Source: Nitrospira sp. | Lineage (GTDB): Bacteria; Nitrospirota; Nitrospiria; Nitrospirales; Nitrospiraceae | Length of the DNA: 52,520 nucleotides | Direction: 5' to 3' | Assembly: GCA_024998645.1 (NCBI GenBank) | Contig: JACOEJ010000011.1 | Span: 1 to 52,520, forward strand | Part shown: piece by piece, positions 19,359 to 27,557 of the stretch | Position numbering within the stretch: position 1 is the first letter of the stretch | Layout of the letters: each line of letters begins with the position of its first letter | Made by a program: the position numbers and the translations under genes | Notes under the pieces: generated by a model | The model's input: the letters and a program-made list of their open reading frames with translations, nothing else | What the model was told of the DNA's origin: nothing | Databases searched by the model: none

Positions 19359-20150
19359 CTACTTGTGATAGAGGGAGGGCCGGCGATCGCCGAGCAGATC
19401 GTTGTAGCGGGTAAGGGCTTTGTTCCGCGCTTCGGTCGGATCGATGTCTACCACGGCCAGCTCTTCACGGTCGCGCGGCGCGCGTTGCAGGATAACTCCT
19501 CGAGAACTGACCACTTCACTGTTACCGATAAAGGTGAGGGCCTCTTTGCCGCCACGCGCCTCGGTCCCGATGCGGTTGCACGTCACCGCAAAGACGCGAT
19601 TCTCCAGGCAACGCACCGGCATGGAGTCCGGACAATTCGGCAGCACAAGATTGGATGGATGGCAGATGATGTCCGCCCCCATAAGGGCCAGCGTCCGGGC
19701 GGATTCCGGAAAGTACCAGTCGAAACAGATCATGACGCCGATCTTGGCGGACCCGATATCCCAGACGTGAAAACCGGTATCTCCGGGTGCGAAGCAGAGC
19801 GTCTCTTCAAAAAACAGGTGGCTCTTTCGATAGCAGCCGAGAAATCCGGACGGCCCGACGACCACCGCCGAGTTGTAACATTGAGATCCTGCCCGCTCCG
19901 GCAGCCCGGCCACGATATGCATGCGCCGGCGCCTGGCCATCTCGACCAACATCTTCGTGGTCGGCCCGTCCGGCACCGGCTCTGACAACCGTTGCGCCTC
20001 TTCGGCCGACACAAATTGATACCCCGAGGCACAGAGCTCCGGCAGAACCATGAGATCGGCCTCGGTCTGCTCCAGCTTGGCGCGAATCGCGTCCAGGTTC
20101 TTCGCGACCGCACCGAACTCCGGTTCGTATTGGTAATAGCCGACTCGCAC
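19359..20150 (-). CDS. Carbon-nitrogen hydrolase (nitrilase superfamily)
   Basis: Amidase-type enzyme that hydrolyses a non-peptide C-N bond. The triad is visible: Glu in LMVLPELCASGY (near residue 40), Lys in CYRKSHLFFEE (near 110) and the nucleophile Cys in GVMICFDWYFPES (near 145). About 263 residues from GTG 20150, chosen because AGGGGAG lies eight bases upstream; a longer frame to 20168 has no such site. The YFPES and LPNCPDSMPVRCLENR features place it in the aliphatic amidase/omega-amidase-like branches; the substrate is unknown. It is separated from smbP upstream by a hairpin. Confidence 0.9.
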   Translation of the reverse strand: MRVGYYQYEPEFGAVAKNLDAIRAKLEQTEADLMVLPELCASGYQFVSAEEAQRLSEPVPDGPTTKMLVEMARRRRMHIVAGLPERAGSQCYNSAVVVGPSGFLGCYRKSHLFFEETLCFAPGDTGFHVWDIGSAKIGVMICFDWYFPESARTLALMGADIICHPSNLVLPNCPDSMPVRCLENRVFAVTCNRIGTEARGGKEALTFIGNSEVVSSRGVILQRAPRDREELAVVDIDPTEARNKALTRYNDLLGDRRPSLYHK

Positions 20151-20175
20151 GACGCTCACTCCCCTCAAGCAAGAA

Positions 20176-20201
20176 CGGGCAGGGTTGTTGTCCCCTGCCC
20201 G
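20176..20201 (-). terminator. GC-rich hairpin after smbP
   Basis: CGGGCAGGG (20176-20184) pairs perfectly with CCCTGCCCG (20193-20201) around an 8-base loop, 56 bp beyond the smbP stop and 25 bp before the nitrilase start. On the minus strand it is followed by TTCTTGCTTG, a weak T tract, so attenuation rather than full termination is possible. Confidence 0.5.
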
Positions 20202-20256
20202 CTCCGAAAACTCCGGCTGTCAGCTGACAAGCCGGCAACTCTGTACCGTCAATGCG

Positions 20257-20610
20257 TTACTTTACTTCGGACAGATGCGTGACGGCACCCTCGGCATGCT
20301 GCGTCGCCACATCGGCGTGGCCGGCCTTTCCGTGCTCGACGGCTTCCTTCAGATGCTTGACGCCTTCATCCAGGTGCGGATTCTTCACATCCTTCTGCGC
20401 GGCTTCCGCATGGTGGAGCGCGCCTTCGGCATGCTTCACCAAGGCATCGGCATGGCCCTGCTTGCCGTGAGCCACGGCTTCTTTCGCATGCTCAACAGCC
20501 TCAGCCACATGCTTATTGTCCGCCAACGCAAGCCCGGTCATGACCGGACCGGCAACCATCGCACTCACTGCCGCCAACACCAACATTCCGCGACGAATGG
20601 ACATTGTCAT
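20257..20610 (-). CDS. smbP: SmbP-like small periplasmic metal-binding protein
   Basis: About 117 residues. After a signal peptide (residues 1-31, ending TGLALA before DNKH) the mature protein is almost entirely helical heptad repeats in which histidines recur: EHAKEAVAHGKQGHAD, KHAEGALHHAEAAQK, KHLKEAVEHGKAGHAD. This repeat is the hallmark of SmbP, first described in Nitrosomonas europaea, which binds Cu and other divalent metals in the periplasm. The start at ATG 20610 follows GGGAGGTCATA. The gene lies between two hairpins and is probably monocistronic. The family match rests on repeat pattern and export signal. Confidence 0.85.
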   Translation of the reverse strand: MTMSIRRGMLVLAAVSAMVAGPVMTGLALADNKHVAEAVEHAKEAVAHGKQGHADALVKHAEGALHHAEAAQKDVKNPHLDEGVKHLKEAVEHGKAGHADVATQHAEGAVTHLSEVK

Positions 20611-20650
20611 TATGACCTCCCTCTGGGTTAGATAGGATTGCACAGATCAG

Positions 20651-20697
20651 TTCAAAAAATTATGCGCTCGTGAATTCACCTTACACAGCGCTTTTTT
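20651..20697 (-). terminator. Terminator after the rhodanese gene, possibly bidirectional
   Basis: GCGCT (20664-20668) pairs with AGCGC (20687-20691), extended through GTG/CAC with one bulge. T runs are present on both sides: A6 at 20654-20659 reads as T6 on the minus strand, and T6 at 20692-20697 on the plus strand. It lies 3-50 bp beyond the rhodanese stop, so it probably ends the HDAC-cytochrome-rhodanese transcript before smbP. Confidence 0.65.
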
Positions 20698-20702
20698 GAC
20701 TG

Positions 20703-21581
20703 TCAAGAAGGTCGCGCCGACTCGTTGAACCCCAGAATTTTCTGTAACCCTTGTATGTCTTTTTCCACAGGACAGGCAAAGTCCCGACTCCATTCCCACC
20801 AGGACCCCGGGTAGTTGCGGACATTCTGATAGCCCACGAGCTTCAGCACAAAATAGAGCCAGGCCGATCGAACGCCACCGGTGCAGTAGCAGACAATCTC
20901 CTGGGAATCCTGTATCCCCTTGTCCTGCAGAGAATCCTTGATGGCGACGAAATCCTTGACCGTCGCGTCCTTGTTAAGAAACGTGTTCCACGCGACATGT
21001 AATGCGGACGGAATGTGTCCGGGACGCGGAATCCCCGACACTTCCTTGCCGAGATACTCTTCCAGGCTGCGCGCATCCAGCACAGCCGTCTGCGGATGCG
21101 CCTGCCGGACGATGAGCTTTAACTCATCCTTGGTCATCGCGACACTCTTCACTGGCTTGGCTTTGAACGTGCCAGGCTTCGGCGTTTCACGGCCATGACC
21201 GAAGGGGCGCTTCTCCGCCGTCCACTTGACCCAGCCGCCGTCGAGCACCTTCAAATTCTGATGGCCGAGATATTCCAGCATCCAGAACATGCGCCCTTCG
21301 TCACCCCAGTTATCGAAGGGATTGGAGTAGATGACGACTTCGCTGTCGTTGCTGATCCCCAATGCCGAGAGCTGCCGCTCAATCTGCGCGAGGTCAGGAT
21401 TCAGGAGCCCTTTCGGAATCGCATTCGGATCGCTGTACTCGTGCCAGGTCGAATGCACAGCGCCGGGAATGTGGCCGCCGAACTCATAGGCCGATTTTCC
21501 CCGGACATCGATAATCACCAGTCCGGGCTGCCCAAGCCGCTGCTGCAAGGTTTCCGTATCCATCAATAAAGGGTGTGTCAT
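20703..21581 (-). CDS. Tandem rhodanese-domain sulfurtransferase
   Basis: 292 residues forming two rhodanese domains, as in thiosulfate or 3-mercaptopyruvate sulfurtransferases. The N-terminal domain (about 1-130) has VIIDVRGKSAYEFGGHIPGAVH but lacks a catalytic cysteine (IYSNPFDNWG), as usual for the inactive half. The C-terminal domain (about 150-285) has AVLDARSLEEYLG and the active loop VCYCTGGVRS with its cysteine. It would transfer sulfane sulfur to cyanide or thiols. AAAGGAACCAC precedes the ATG. It starts 23 bp after the pentahaem cytochrome gene and closes the operon. Exact donor and acceptor are unknown; no signal peptide is visible. Confidence 0.9.
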   Translation of the reverse strand: MTHPLLMDTETLQQRLGQPGLVIIDVRGKSAYEFGGHIPGAVHSTWHEYSDPNAIPKGLLNPDLAQIERQLSALGISNDSEVVIYSNPFDNWGDEGRMFWMLEYLGHQNLKVLDGGWVKWTAEKRPFGHGRETPKPGTFKAKPVKSVAMTKDELKLIVRQAHPQTAVLDARSLEEYLGKEVSGIPRPGHIPSALHVAWNTFLNKDATVKDFVAIKDSLQDKGIQDSQEIVCYCTGGVRSAWLYFVLKLVGYQNVRNYPGSWWEWSRDFACPVEKDIQGLQKILGFNESARPS

Positions 21582-21604
21582 GTGGTTCCTTTGTTCCTAC
21601 AGAA

Positions 21605-22894
21605 TCAGCTCGCAGCCTGTACCTTGCAACTCGTTCCTTCTTGCAGACGGCTGAGCGCGGTCTGCCGGCGGTTCTCCTGCTCCATCACAGCCGCAAGTTG
21701 CTCAGAAAGCGGAAACTCCCGTTCGTAGATCACGAACCGGTAGGGATCGTTCCCCGTCAGCCCGTATTTGGTCCGGAGCATCTCATGCTGCTTGTCCGTG
21801 AGAATGTGGTACTGCACCCGTGCCTTGAGAATCAAGCCCTCTGATTTGGGGGGGATACGATAGGCAAAACTGTACTCCCGGCTCGCCAGGGGCAGAAGGC
21901 GGTTGTCGTACAGTTCGAGAATGGCCGGTTGCCAGAGAATCCAGCGACCCATCGTCGATTTCTGTTGATCCAACACGTTCTTCTGCGCGTCCTCGACGGA
22001 GAACTCGATGGTAAAGTGCCGGTCGGGATCACCGGTCGGAATCTTGTGCCCCGCACCGGCATTGATCAGGTTGAGCGTAAAGGCGATTTCGTCGCCCGGT
22101 TTGGGTTGCGGGGTATCCGTCTTGACCTCGATGGCCACCGCCCGTTGAATCATGTCCGGATCATGCCCGCCCCGCCACAAATGCCGGCGGCCATGGCGGA
22201 TGGGGCTGTCTGGCGCAACCGGGCGAGTAACCTCAGGCATGTGGCAACTCTGGCAGATGAAGCCCCGCTCCTGCATAAAGAACTTGCCTTCATATTCGGC
22301 ATAAGTCCCGCAAGGGCCCACATTGTAGAACTGGGCAGGGCCTGAGACGACATTGTGACAGCGCTGACAGACCTGGGTCGTCCGGAAGTTCGGGTCGAAC
22401 TTCGTGGGATGCGGCGCGGCGGAATCTTCGAAGGGGCCATAGATCACCCCGTCGCGCACATGGCAGGCGGCGCAGGTGACGGATTCCTTTTGATAGGCGG
22501 GATCATAGTGCGGATTGGGCTCCTGCACCGCCTTCTCCACGCGACCGCGCGGAATGTCCTTCACCAGGGTCGGCTGCTGATTTTCAAGCGGCGTGTGGCA
22601 GTTCAGGCAGACCCAGATGTTCTTATCCTTCTTCCAGTAAGCCTGAAAAAACGGATCTTCATAGGCATGGGCATGGATGCTGGTCTTCCACTCATCATAG
22701 ATCTCGCGATGGCACTGCCCGCACGATTCGGCGCTCAGACTCGTCAGACCTTCCGGCACTTTCTGAAACGGAATCGCATGCGCATACTCATCGCGCAGAC
22801 CGAATATCACGACAGGCTTGATCTCGGTGTAATAGACGTAGATTGCGGCGGCCAGCACGACCACGCCCAACCCTATTTTCACCAGCCGTGTCAT
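21605..22894 (-). CDS. Pentahaem c-type cytochrome, cytochrome c554-like family
   Basis: 429 residues with an N-terminal hydrophobic anchor or uncleaved signal (residues 5-25). Five CXXCH haem sites lie at about residues 58, 96, 141, 176 and 214, in CGQCH, CLNCH, CAACH, CQRCH and CQSCH. The layout is that of the cytochrome c554-type multihaem family. A C-terminal beta-rich domain (250-400) carries GAGHKIPTG near residue 283; GHxxPTG is recurrent in such cytochromes and its His could be a distal haem ligand. Its start overlaps the upstream HDAC-like gene by four bases (ATGA), so translation is probably coupled. Two related proteins lie at 36549 and 37846. Confidence 0.88.
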   Translation of the reverse strand: MTRLVKIGLGVVVLAAAIYVYYTEIKPVVIFGLRDEYAHAIPFQKVPEGLTSLSAESCGQCHREIYDEWKTSIHAHAYEDPFFQAYWKKDKNIWVCLNCHTPLENQQPTLVKDIPRGRVEKAVQEPNPHYDPAYQKESVTCAACHVRDGVIYGPFEDSAAPHPTKFDPNFRTTQVCQRCHNVVSGPAQFYNVGPCGTYAEYEGKFFMQERGFICQSCHMPEVTRPVAPDSPIRHGRRHLWRGGHDPDMIQRAVAIEVKTDTPQPKPGDEIAFTLNLINAGAGHKIPTGDPDRHFTIEFSVEDAQKNVLDQQKSTMGRWILWQPAILELYDNRLLPLASREYSFAYRIPPKSEGLILKARVQYHILTDKQHEMLRTKYGLTGNDPYRFVIYEREFPLSEQLAAVMEQENRRQTALSRLQEGTSCKVQAAS

Positions 22895-23835
22895 ATGGCT
22901 AACAGCCCGCGCACATGGGCGTCGACTGAGGCTGCCAGGGCCGTAAGATTGTATCCGCCTTCGAGGGACGAAAGGATGCGCCCCTGCGCGTGACGTTTGG
23001 CAATGCCGGCGACGATGCCGGTCAACTCCGCATAGCCGGACTCGGTCAATCCCATGCTGGCAAGCGGATCGTCTTTGTGCGCGTCGAATCCAGCGGAGAT
23101 AATCACCAGCTCAGGCTTGAACTGCTCTGCCGCCGGCACCAATACCTTGTGGAAGATGGCGCGATACTCGTCGTCACCCTCTCCCGCTTCCATCGGCACG
23201 TTGATCGTGTAGCCTTCCCCTGCGACACGGCCCCGCTCCGACTCACGGCCGGTACCGGGATAGTGTGGAAATTGATGCGTGCTGAAAAAGAGGACCGACG
23301 GATCGTCTTCGAAACTGTGCTGCGTGCCGTTGCCGTGATGCACATCCCAATCGACGATCAGCACACGGGAGAGGCCATGCCTCTTCTGGGCATAGCGTGC
23401 AGCGATCGCAACATTGTTGAGCAGACAAAAACCCATCGCGCGATTGGCTTCGGCGTGGTGCCCCGGAGGGCGCACCGCACAAAATACATGATCGACCTGC
23501 TTCGCCATCATCGCATCGACCGCGGCCAATGCCCCTCCGGCTGCCAGGTAAGCAGCGGTGAGTGAGCCGGGAGACATGGACGTATCGGGATCCAGCGAGA
23601 CACGACCGTTCGTAGGCGCATGTTGCTTCAGCGAGGCAAGATAGGCCGCCGTATGAACCAGAGTGATCCACTCATCCTCGGCCATGCGTGGCTCGATCCT
23701 GGTCAGTTGCGCCATCGTGCCGCTCTGTTCCAACTGCTGGATGATGGCACGCAGCCGGTTCGGCGACTCGGGATGGCCCAGCCCCATGTCGTGCTCGAGA
23801 TACCGCGGATCGTAAACGAGTCCGGTCTTGCCCAT
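22891..23835 (-). CDS. Histone deacetylase-like amidohydrolase (acetoin utilisation/AphA type)
   Basis: 314 residues of the arginase/deacetylase fold. Diagnostic motifs: GHPESPNR near residue 20, RPPGHHAEANRAMGFCLLNN near 125-145 (tandem active-site His), LIVDWDVHHGNGTQ near 165 (Zn-binding Asp and His), and ISAGFDAHKDDPLASM near 255 (third Zn ligand). Bacterial members remove acetyl groups from small molecules such as acetylpolyamines, or from protein lysines. The substrate cannot be read from sequence. It heads a three-gene unit and its stop codon overlaps the cytochrome start (ATGA at 22891-22894). Confidence 0.93.
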   Translation of the reverse strand: MGKTGLVYDPRYLEHDMGLGHPESPNRLRAIIQQLEQSGTMAQLTRIEPRMAEDEWITLVHTAAYLASLKQHAPTNGRVSLDPDTSMSPGSLTAAYLAAGGALAAVDAMMAKQVDHVFCAVRPPGHHAEANRAMGFCLLNNVAIAARYAQKRHGLSRVLIVDWDVHHGNGTQHSFEDDPSVLFFSTHQFPHYPGTGRESERGRVAGEGYTINVPMEAGEGDDEYRAIFHKVLVPAAEQFKPELVIISAGFDAHKDDPLASMGLTESGYAELTGIVAGIAKRHAQGRILSSLEGGYNLTALAASVDAHVRGLLAI

Positions 23836-23969
23836 AACGAAAGCCGTAAACCGTTAGAGGTACAACGTGAAATGCATCATCGTGATGTATTGAATCAGAT
23901 TAGCACGCAGGAATCGGCATAGACAACGAGCGCTCGCCGCTGCTATCGTCGAGTGAACTGGAGGACGAC

Positions 23970-24287
23970 ATGCCCAATCCCCGTATCGAACCGCTGAAGA
24001 GAGTACTCGCGATTGAACCGACCGACGAGGTGGCCTGGTTCGGTCTCGGGAAAGCCTATATGGAAGATGGAAACTTTGATGAAGCGGCCAAGGCCCTGCA
24101 GCAATGCGTCACGGTGAAGCCCACCTATTCAGCGGCTTACTACGCCCTCGCGCAGTCGCTGCACAAACTCGGCCGGATCGACGAATGTCGAGCGGTGTCG
24201 GTCACCGGCATCGACGTGTCGACTAAAAACGGCGATGCGATGGTGACGAAGAATCTGGAAATGCTGAAGAGCTCGCTTCCCGCCTGA
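23970..24287 (+). CDS. Small tetratricopeptide-repeat protein
   Basis: 105 residues comprising about two and a half TPR helical hairpins: VAWFGLGKAYMEDGNFDEA, AAYYALAQSLHKLGRIDE and a shorter C-terminal pair. TPR proteins are protein-interaction scaffolds; a partner is not evident. There is no signal peptide, so it is likely cytoplasmic. GGAGGACGAC lies directly before the ATG. It stands alone on the plus strand between the divergent HDAC-like gene and the convergent 24292 gene, whose stop is four bases away. Confidence 0.82.
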   Translation: MPNPRIEPLKRVLAIEPTDEVAWFGLGKAYMEDGNFDEAAKALQQCVTVKPTYSAAYYALAQSLHKLGRIDECRAVSVTGIDVSTKNGDAMVTKNLEMLKSSLPA

Positions 24288-24291
24288 GCGC

Positions 24292-25137
24292 TTAGAGCAC
24301 CTGCCGAAAGGTCTCTTCCTGTAACTCTGTCAGCGGCGACAGTACACCGGGATTCCGGACCAACATCCGGACACGTGGATACCCTCGTTGCCGCTTCGGC
24401 CGTTCAACGAGATCAACGTTGGCCAGTCTCGTCCCTGCCTTCGACGGCAACGGCTCTACATCCCACAGAGCAATCATGACGGCACTGAGTTGCCGCAGTG
24501 TCGTGAGAAGCACCGTCACCGAACCGGCCAGCGCCTTGAGGTCGAGCCAGATTTCTTCATGACGGGTTGTCTTATCCCCCAGCAGATCCGCACGCGGGAC
24601 GGAAATACAGAGCACCACCGGATCGCAGTAGTCGGCCAACTGCTTCGCCTTCTGCCGGATGCGCGCGAGAATGCGATGGATCAGGATGACGCCCCGATCC
24701 TCTTCGTCGCCTTGCACATCGATCTCAGCCAGACCACGAACCGGCAGCTGCCGGCGTTCTGCGGATCCCACCATGGCGGTCGCTTCGACAAAGAAACGTT
24801 CCCGGCCCAGATAACATTCCAAATCGGCTGTTCGCGCCTGCGACTCCGGCAAAAAATTCACCCGGGCGCCGACACGGATCAGCTGAGTGGCCAGTTCCAG
24901 CTCGGCCAGCGCGGACTCTCTGACACCGTAATCATAGTGGGTAAGGCGAGGGACGAGGCGACCTAAACGCAGATGACTGGCTTCGTCGCCGCAGTGCTGC
25001 TGAACCGTCGAGCAACGCTCCTCAAGATCGCGGGACAGCCCCTGCTCTTCCCGCTTCCAGGCGGGCAGCGGCACCTGATGGCCTTCCCGAAGATGAGTGA
25101 CCAGCTTGAACGTTTTTCGAGGTCGAAACCGTGCCAT
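24292..25137 (-). CDS. Hypothetical protein with PD-(D/E)XK nuclease-like core
   Basis: 281 residues, not assigned to a named family. Residues about 75-125 read as a restriction-endonuclease-like core: a helix with AELELATQLIRVGARV (Glu 79), a strand with ADLEC (Asp 105) and FFVEAT (Glu 118). The usual lysine of D/E-x-K is replaced (EAT), so nuclease activity is uncertain. A second half (about 140-280) has helix-strand alternation with IHRILARIRQKAKQLADY. There is no export signal. The gene begins three bases after the stop of the 25141 gene and is probably translated together with it. Confidence 0.65.
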   Translation of the reverse strand: MARFRPRKTFKLVTHLREGHQVPLPAWKREEQGLSRDLEERCSTVQQHCGDEASHLRLGRLVPRLTHYDYGVRESALAELELATQLIRVGARVNFLPESQARTADLECYLGRERFFVEATAMVGSAERRQLPVRGLAEIDVQGDEEDRGVILIHRILARIRQKAKQLADYCDPVVLCISVPRADLLGDKTTRHEEIWLDLKALAGSVTVLLTTLRQLSAVMIALWDVEPLPSKAGTRLANVDLVERPKRQRGYPRVRMLVRNPGVLSPLTELQEETFRQVL

Positions 25138-25140
25138 GGC

Positions 25141-25470
25141 TCACACCGCTTCCGTCCCCTCATCATCACTGGAGGCCAGCCCTAAGGCCTCCGGCTGACG
25201 CTTCGCCACTTCCTCGTACACTTCATCCAGCCACCGGCTGGCACAGCCGAGCACTTCGCGGACCAACGGCTCAGGTTGCCCTGTGCGCTTGATGGCCCAT
25301 TGAGTGACATATTCCAGTAACGTCGCCCGTTCAAATTGCCGCGACGACTGCGAGGCGATGGCCGACAATTCGCCCAGACCTGTGTTGAGAATGTCCGCCA
25401 CAATCTCCCGCGCATACGAGGTGCTGGCCGTCACATATTGGATCGCCCGATTGATTTCTTGATCGGTCAT
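25141..25470 (-). CDS. Hypothetical protein, partner of the 24292 gene
   Basis: About 109 residues from ATG 25470, supported by AAAGGAATTGAGC just before it; longer frames upstream lack a site. Not recognised. The sequence is helical (MTDQEINRAIQYVTAS start, YVTQWAIKRTG, WLDEVYEEVAKRQ) and ends acidic (SSDDEGTEAV). There is no membrane segment. It lies immediately upstream of the nuclease-like gene and is divergent from the oligoendopeptidase gene, so the two small genes form a bicistronic unit. Confidence 0.68.
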   Translation of the reverse strand: MTDQEINRAIQYVTASTSYAREIVADILNTGLGELSAIASQSSRQFERATLLEYVTQWAIKRTGQPEPLVREVLGCASRWLDEVYEEVAKRQPEALGLASSDDEGTEAV

Positions 25471-25622
25471 GCTCAATTCCTTTCCAGCAGGATTTTCACA
25501 TCCTGTCGGACCGCTGTCAACGCGGCGGTGACCATACCATCTCTCGCTTTTTCTCCGCGCTTGACCGGCCTCCAATGGTATGATCCCCGCTCATTCACCC
25601 CTGCTTCACGAAGGAGAAGACG

Positions 25623-27437
25623 ATGGCCGGCAGACTCTCTACGCGAACCGCTTCCTCATCGCGCCAACCCAAACCACAGAGGTTCTCCGACAAATGGGAC
25701 CTGACCCATCTCGTCAAGAATCCGACGCGCCAGCTTGATGCGCTCCTGGCCGAGTTGGAGGCGAACGTGGTACAGATCGAAGCCGCCCGGCCCGGGCTTT
25801 CGCCGGCGATGTCCAACCAGGATCTTCTCGCTTTACTGAGGTGCAGCGAGGCCATCGCGCAAGGCTCATCCAGATTGGGCGCCTTTGCCTATCTCTGGTT
25901 TTCAGAAAACACCAAAGACGACGCAGCCCGCTCGTTTAAGACACAGGTTGAAGAACGGCTGACCGCTCTCAGTAACCGTCTGCTGTTCTTTGAACTCTGG
26001 TGGCAAAGTGTCGACGACACCAATGCCGCCCGCCTGATGGCCGATGCCGGCGACCTGCGGTATCACCTGGAAACCATTCGACGGTTCAAGCCGCACACGT
26101 TGTCGGAGCCTGAAGAAAAAATCGTCAACCTGAAAAATGTGACGGGGCGTAGCGCGATTCATACGCTGTACGACATCGTTACCAACGGCTTCACCTTCAC
26201 GCTGACGGTCGGCGGGAAGAAGAAAACCATGAACCGCGAGGGGCTCATGGCCTACGTACGCAGCCAGAAAGCCTCCGTACGTCAGGCAGCCTATCAAGAA
26301 CTCTACCGGGTATTTTCAGGCCAGCGCGACCTGCTAGGCGAAATCTACAAGACGCTCGTGAACGACTGGAAGTCGGAAAACCTCGGGCTCCGCCACTTCG
26401 GCTCTCCGATTGCGACGCGCAACCTCGGGAACGATGTCCCCGACCAGGCCGTCGACGTGTTGCTCTCAGCCTGCGCCAAGAACGCCGACATCTTTCAAAC
26501 CTATTTCAAACTCAAAGCCAAGATCTGCAAAATCACGCCGATGAGCCGTTATCACCTCTATGCGCCCCACCGCACAGAGGCCAAGAAGTACAAGTATGCG
26601 GACGCGGCAAAGATGGTGCTGGAGGCCTATCGCGGCTTCTCGCCGCGCCTGGCCGATCTGGCAGAGCAGGTCTTCACAGACCGGCACATCGACGGCCCGA
26701 CCCGCTCAGGAAAGCTCGGCGGCGCCTACTGCTACAGCGTCGTCCCCGGCATGACGCCCTATGTGATGCTGAATTACACCGGCGAAGCCCGCGACATCGC
26801 CACCATGGCCCATGAGCTGGGACATGCCGTCCATGGAATGATGGCCAAGGATCACTCCGTCTTTACCTTCCACTCGACACTTCCACTCGCGGAGACCGCG
26901 TCGGTCTTCGGCGAACGAATTCTCTCCGATGCGCTCATGTCTCAGGAGCGCAACAAAGCCGTTCGCCAGGGACTACTGATCGGCCAGCTCGACGACATTT
27001 ATGCCACGGTCTTGCGCCAGGCCTATTTCGTCCGCTTTGAAAAACTCGCCCACCAGATGGTGGGAGAAGGCGCCACAGGTGACCAACTGGCGAAGGCCTA
27101 TCTGGGCGAACTCCGCCAGCAGTTCGGCAAGGCCGTCAAAGTCTCCGATGAGTTTCAGTGGGAATGGCTCAGCATCCCCCACATCTTCGCCAGCCCGTTC
27201 TATTGCTATGCCTACAGCTTCGGCAATCTGCTCGTGCTGGCCTTGTACCGCATGTACAAGGAACAGGGTGCGGCCTTCGTCCCCAAATACCTGGAACTCC
27301 TGGAGACAGGCGGCTCTGAAGCTCCCCGCGACATCCTGACCAAAGTGGGCGTCGATATGACGGCTGAAGCCTTCTGGCAATCAGGATTCGACACGATCCG
27401 CGAAATGGTCGTCCAACTGGAAGCGACCCTTTCCTGA
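25623..27437 (+). CDS. M3-family oligoendopeptidase (PepF-like)
   Basis: 604-residue zinc metallopeptidase degrading short peptides in the cytoplasm. The HEXXH signature is in ATMAHELGHAVHGMMA near residue 396, with the third ligand Glu in STLPLAETASVFGE about 25 residues later, as in M3 peptidases. Other family features are SGKLGGAYCYSVVPGMTPYVMLNY and a C-terminal helical region with FYCYAYSFGNLLVLALY. The length matches PepF (about 600). AAGGAGAAGACG precedes the ATG. No signal peptide. The gene stands alone on the plus strand, followed by the bfd promoter. Confidence 0.94.
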   Translation: MAGRLSTRTASSSRQPKPQRFSDKWDLTHLVKNPTRQLDALLAELEANVVQIEAARPGLSPAMSNQDLLALLRCSEAIAQGSSRLGAFAYLWFSENTKDDAARSFKTQVEERLTALSNRLLFFELWWQSVDDTNAARLMADAGDLRYHLETIRRFKPHTLSEPEEKIVNLKNVTGRSAIHTLYDIVTNGFTFTLTVGGKKKTMNREGLMAYVRSQKASVRQAAYQELYRVFSGQRDLLGEIYKTLVNDWKSENLGLRHFGSPIATRNLGNDVPDQAVDVLLSACAKNADIFQTYFKLKAKICKITPMSRYHLYAPHRTEAKKYKYADAAKMVLEAYRGFSPRLADLAEQVFTDRHIDGPTRSGKLGGAYCYSVVPGMTPYVMLNYTGEARDIATMAHELGHAVHGMMAKDHSVFTFHSTLPLAETASVFGERILSDALMSQERNKAVRQGLLIGQLDDIYATVLRQAYFVRFEKLAHQMVGEGATGDQLAKAYLGELRQQFGKAVKVSDEFQWEWLSIPHIFASPFYCYAYSFGNLLVLALYRMYKEQGAAFVPKYLELLETGGSEAPRDILTKVGVDMTAEAFWQSGFDTIREMVVQLEATLS

Positions 27438-27493
27438 TAAAGTAGCTGCCTCAGGACAGCGAAACGCCCTACTCCTGGCTTATCGGAAGAGAC

Positions 27494-27541
27494 TTGACAG
27501 AATCCCCCTATGCTGGCATACTGATAATGGTTATCATAATC
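27494..27541 (+). promoter_or_regulatory. Fur-regulated promoter of bfd
   Basis: -35 TTGACA (27494-27499), a 17-bp spacer and -10 CATACT (27517-27522). Directly at the end of the -10 lies GATAATGGTTATCATAATC (27523-27541), matching 16 of 19 positions of the classical Fur box. Fe-Fur bound here would block the start site. Placement 16 bp before the bfd start makes iron repression the natural reading. Confidence 0.78.
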
Positions 27542-27557
27542 GTTCATGGAGGTTGCC

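Noticed and set aside
18747-19985. Open frame of 412 codons on the plus strand
   Set aside because: Antisense to yqgE and the nitrilase gene, both with intact family motifs. The frame crosses the intergenic gap and has no motif.
25471-25575. Longer N-terminus for the 25141 gene
   Set aside because: The extra 35 residues lack a ribosome site, whereas ATG 25470 is preceded by AAAGGA.
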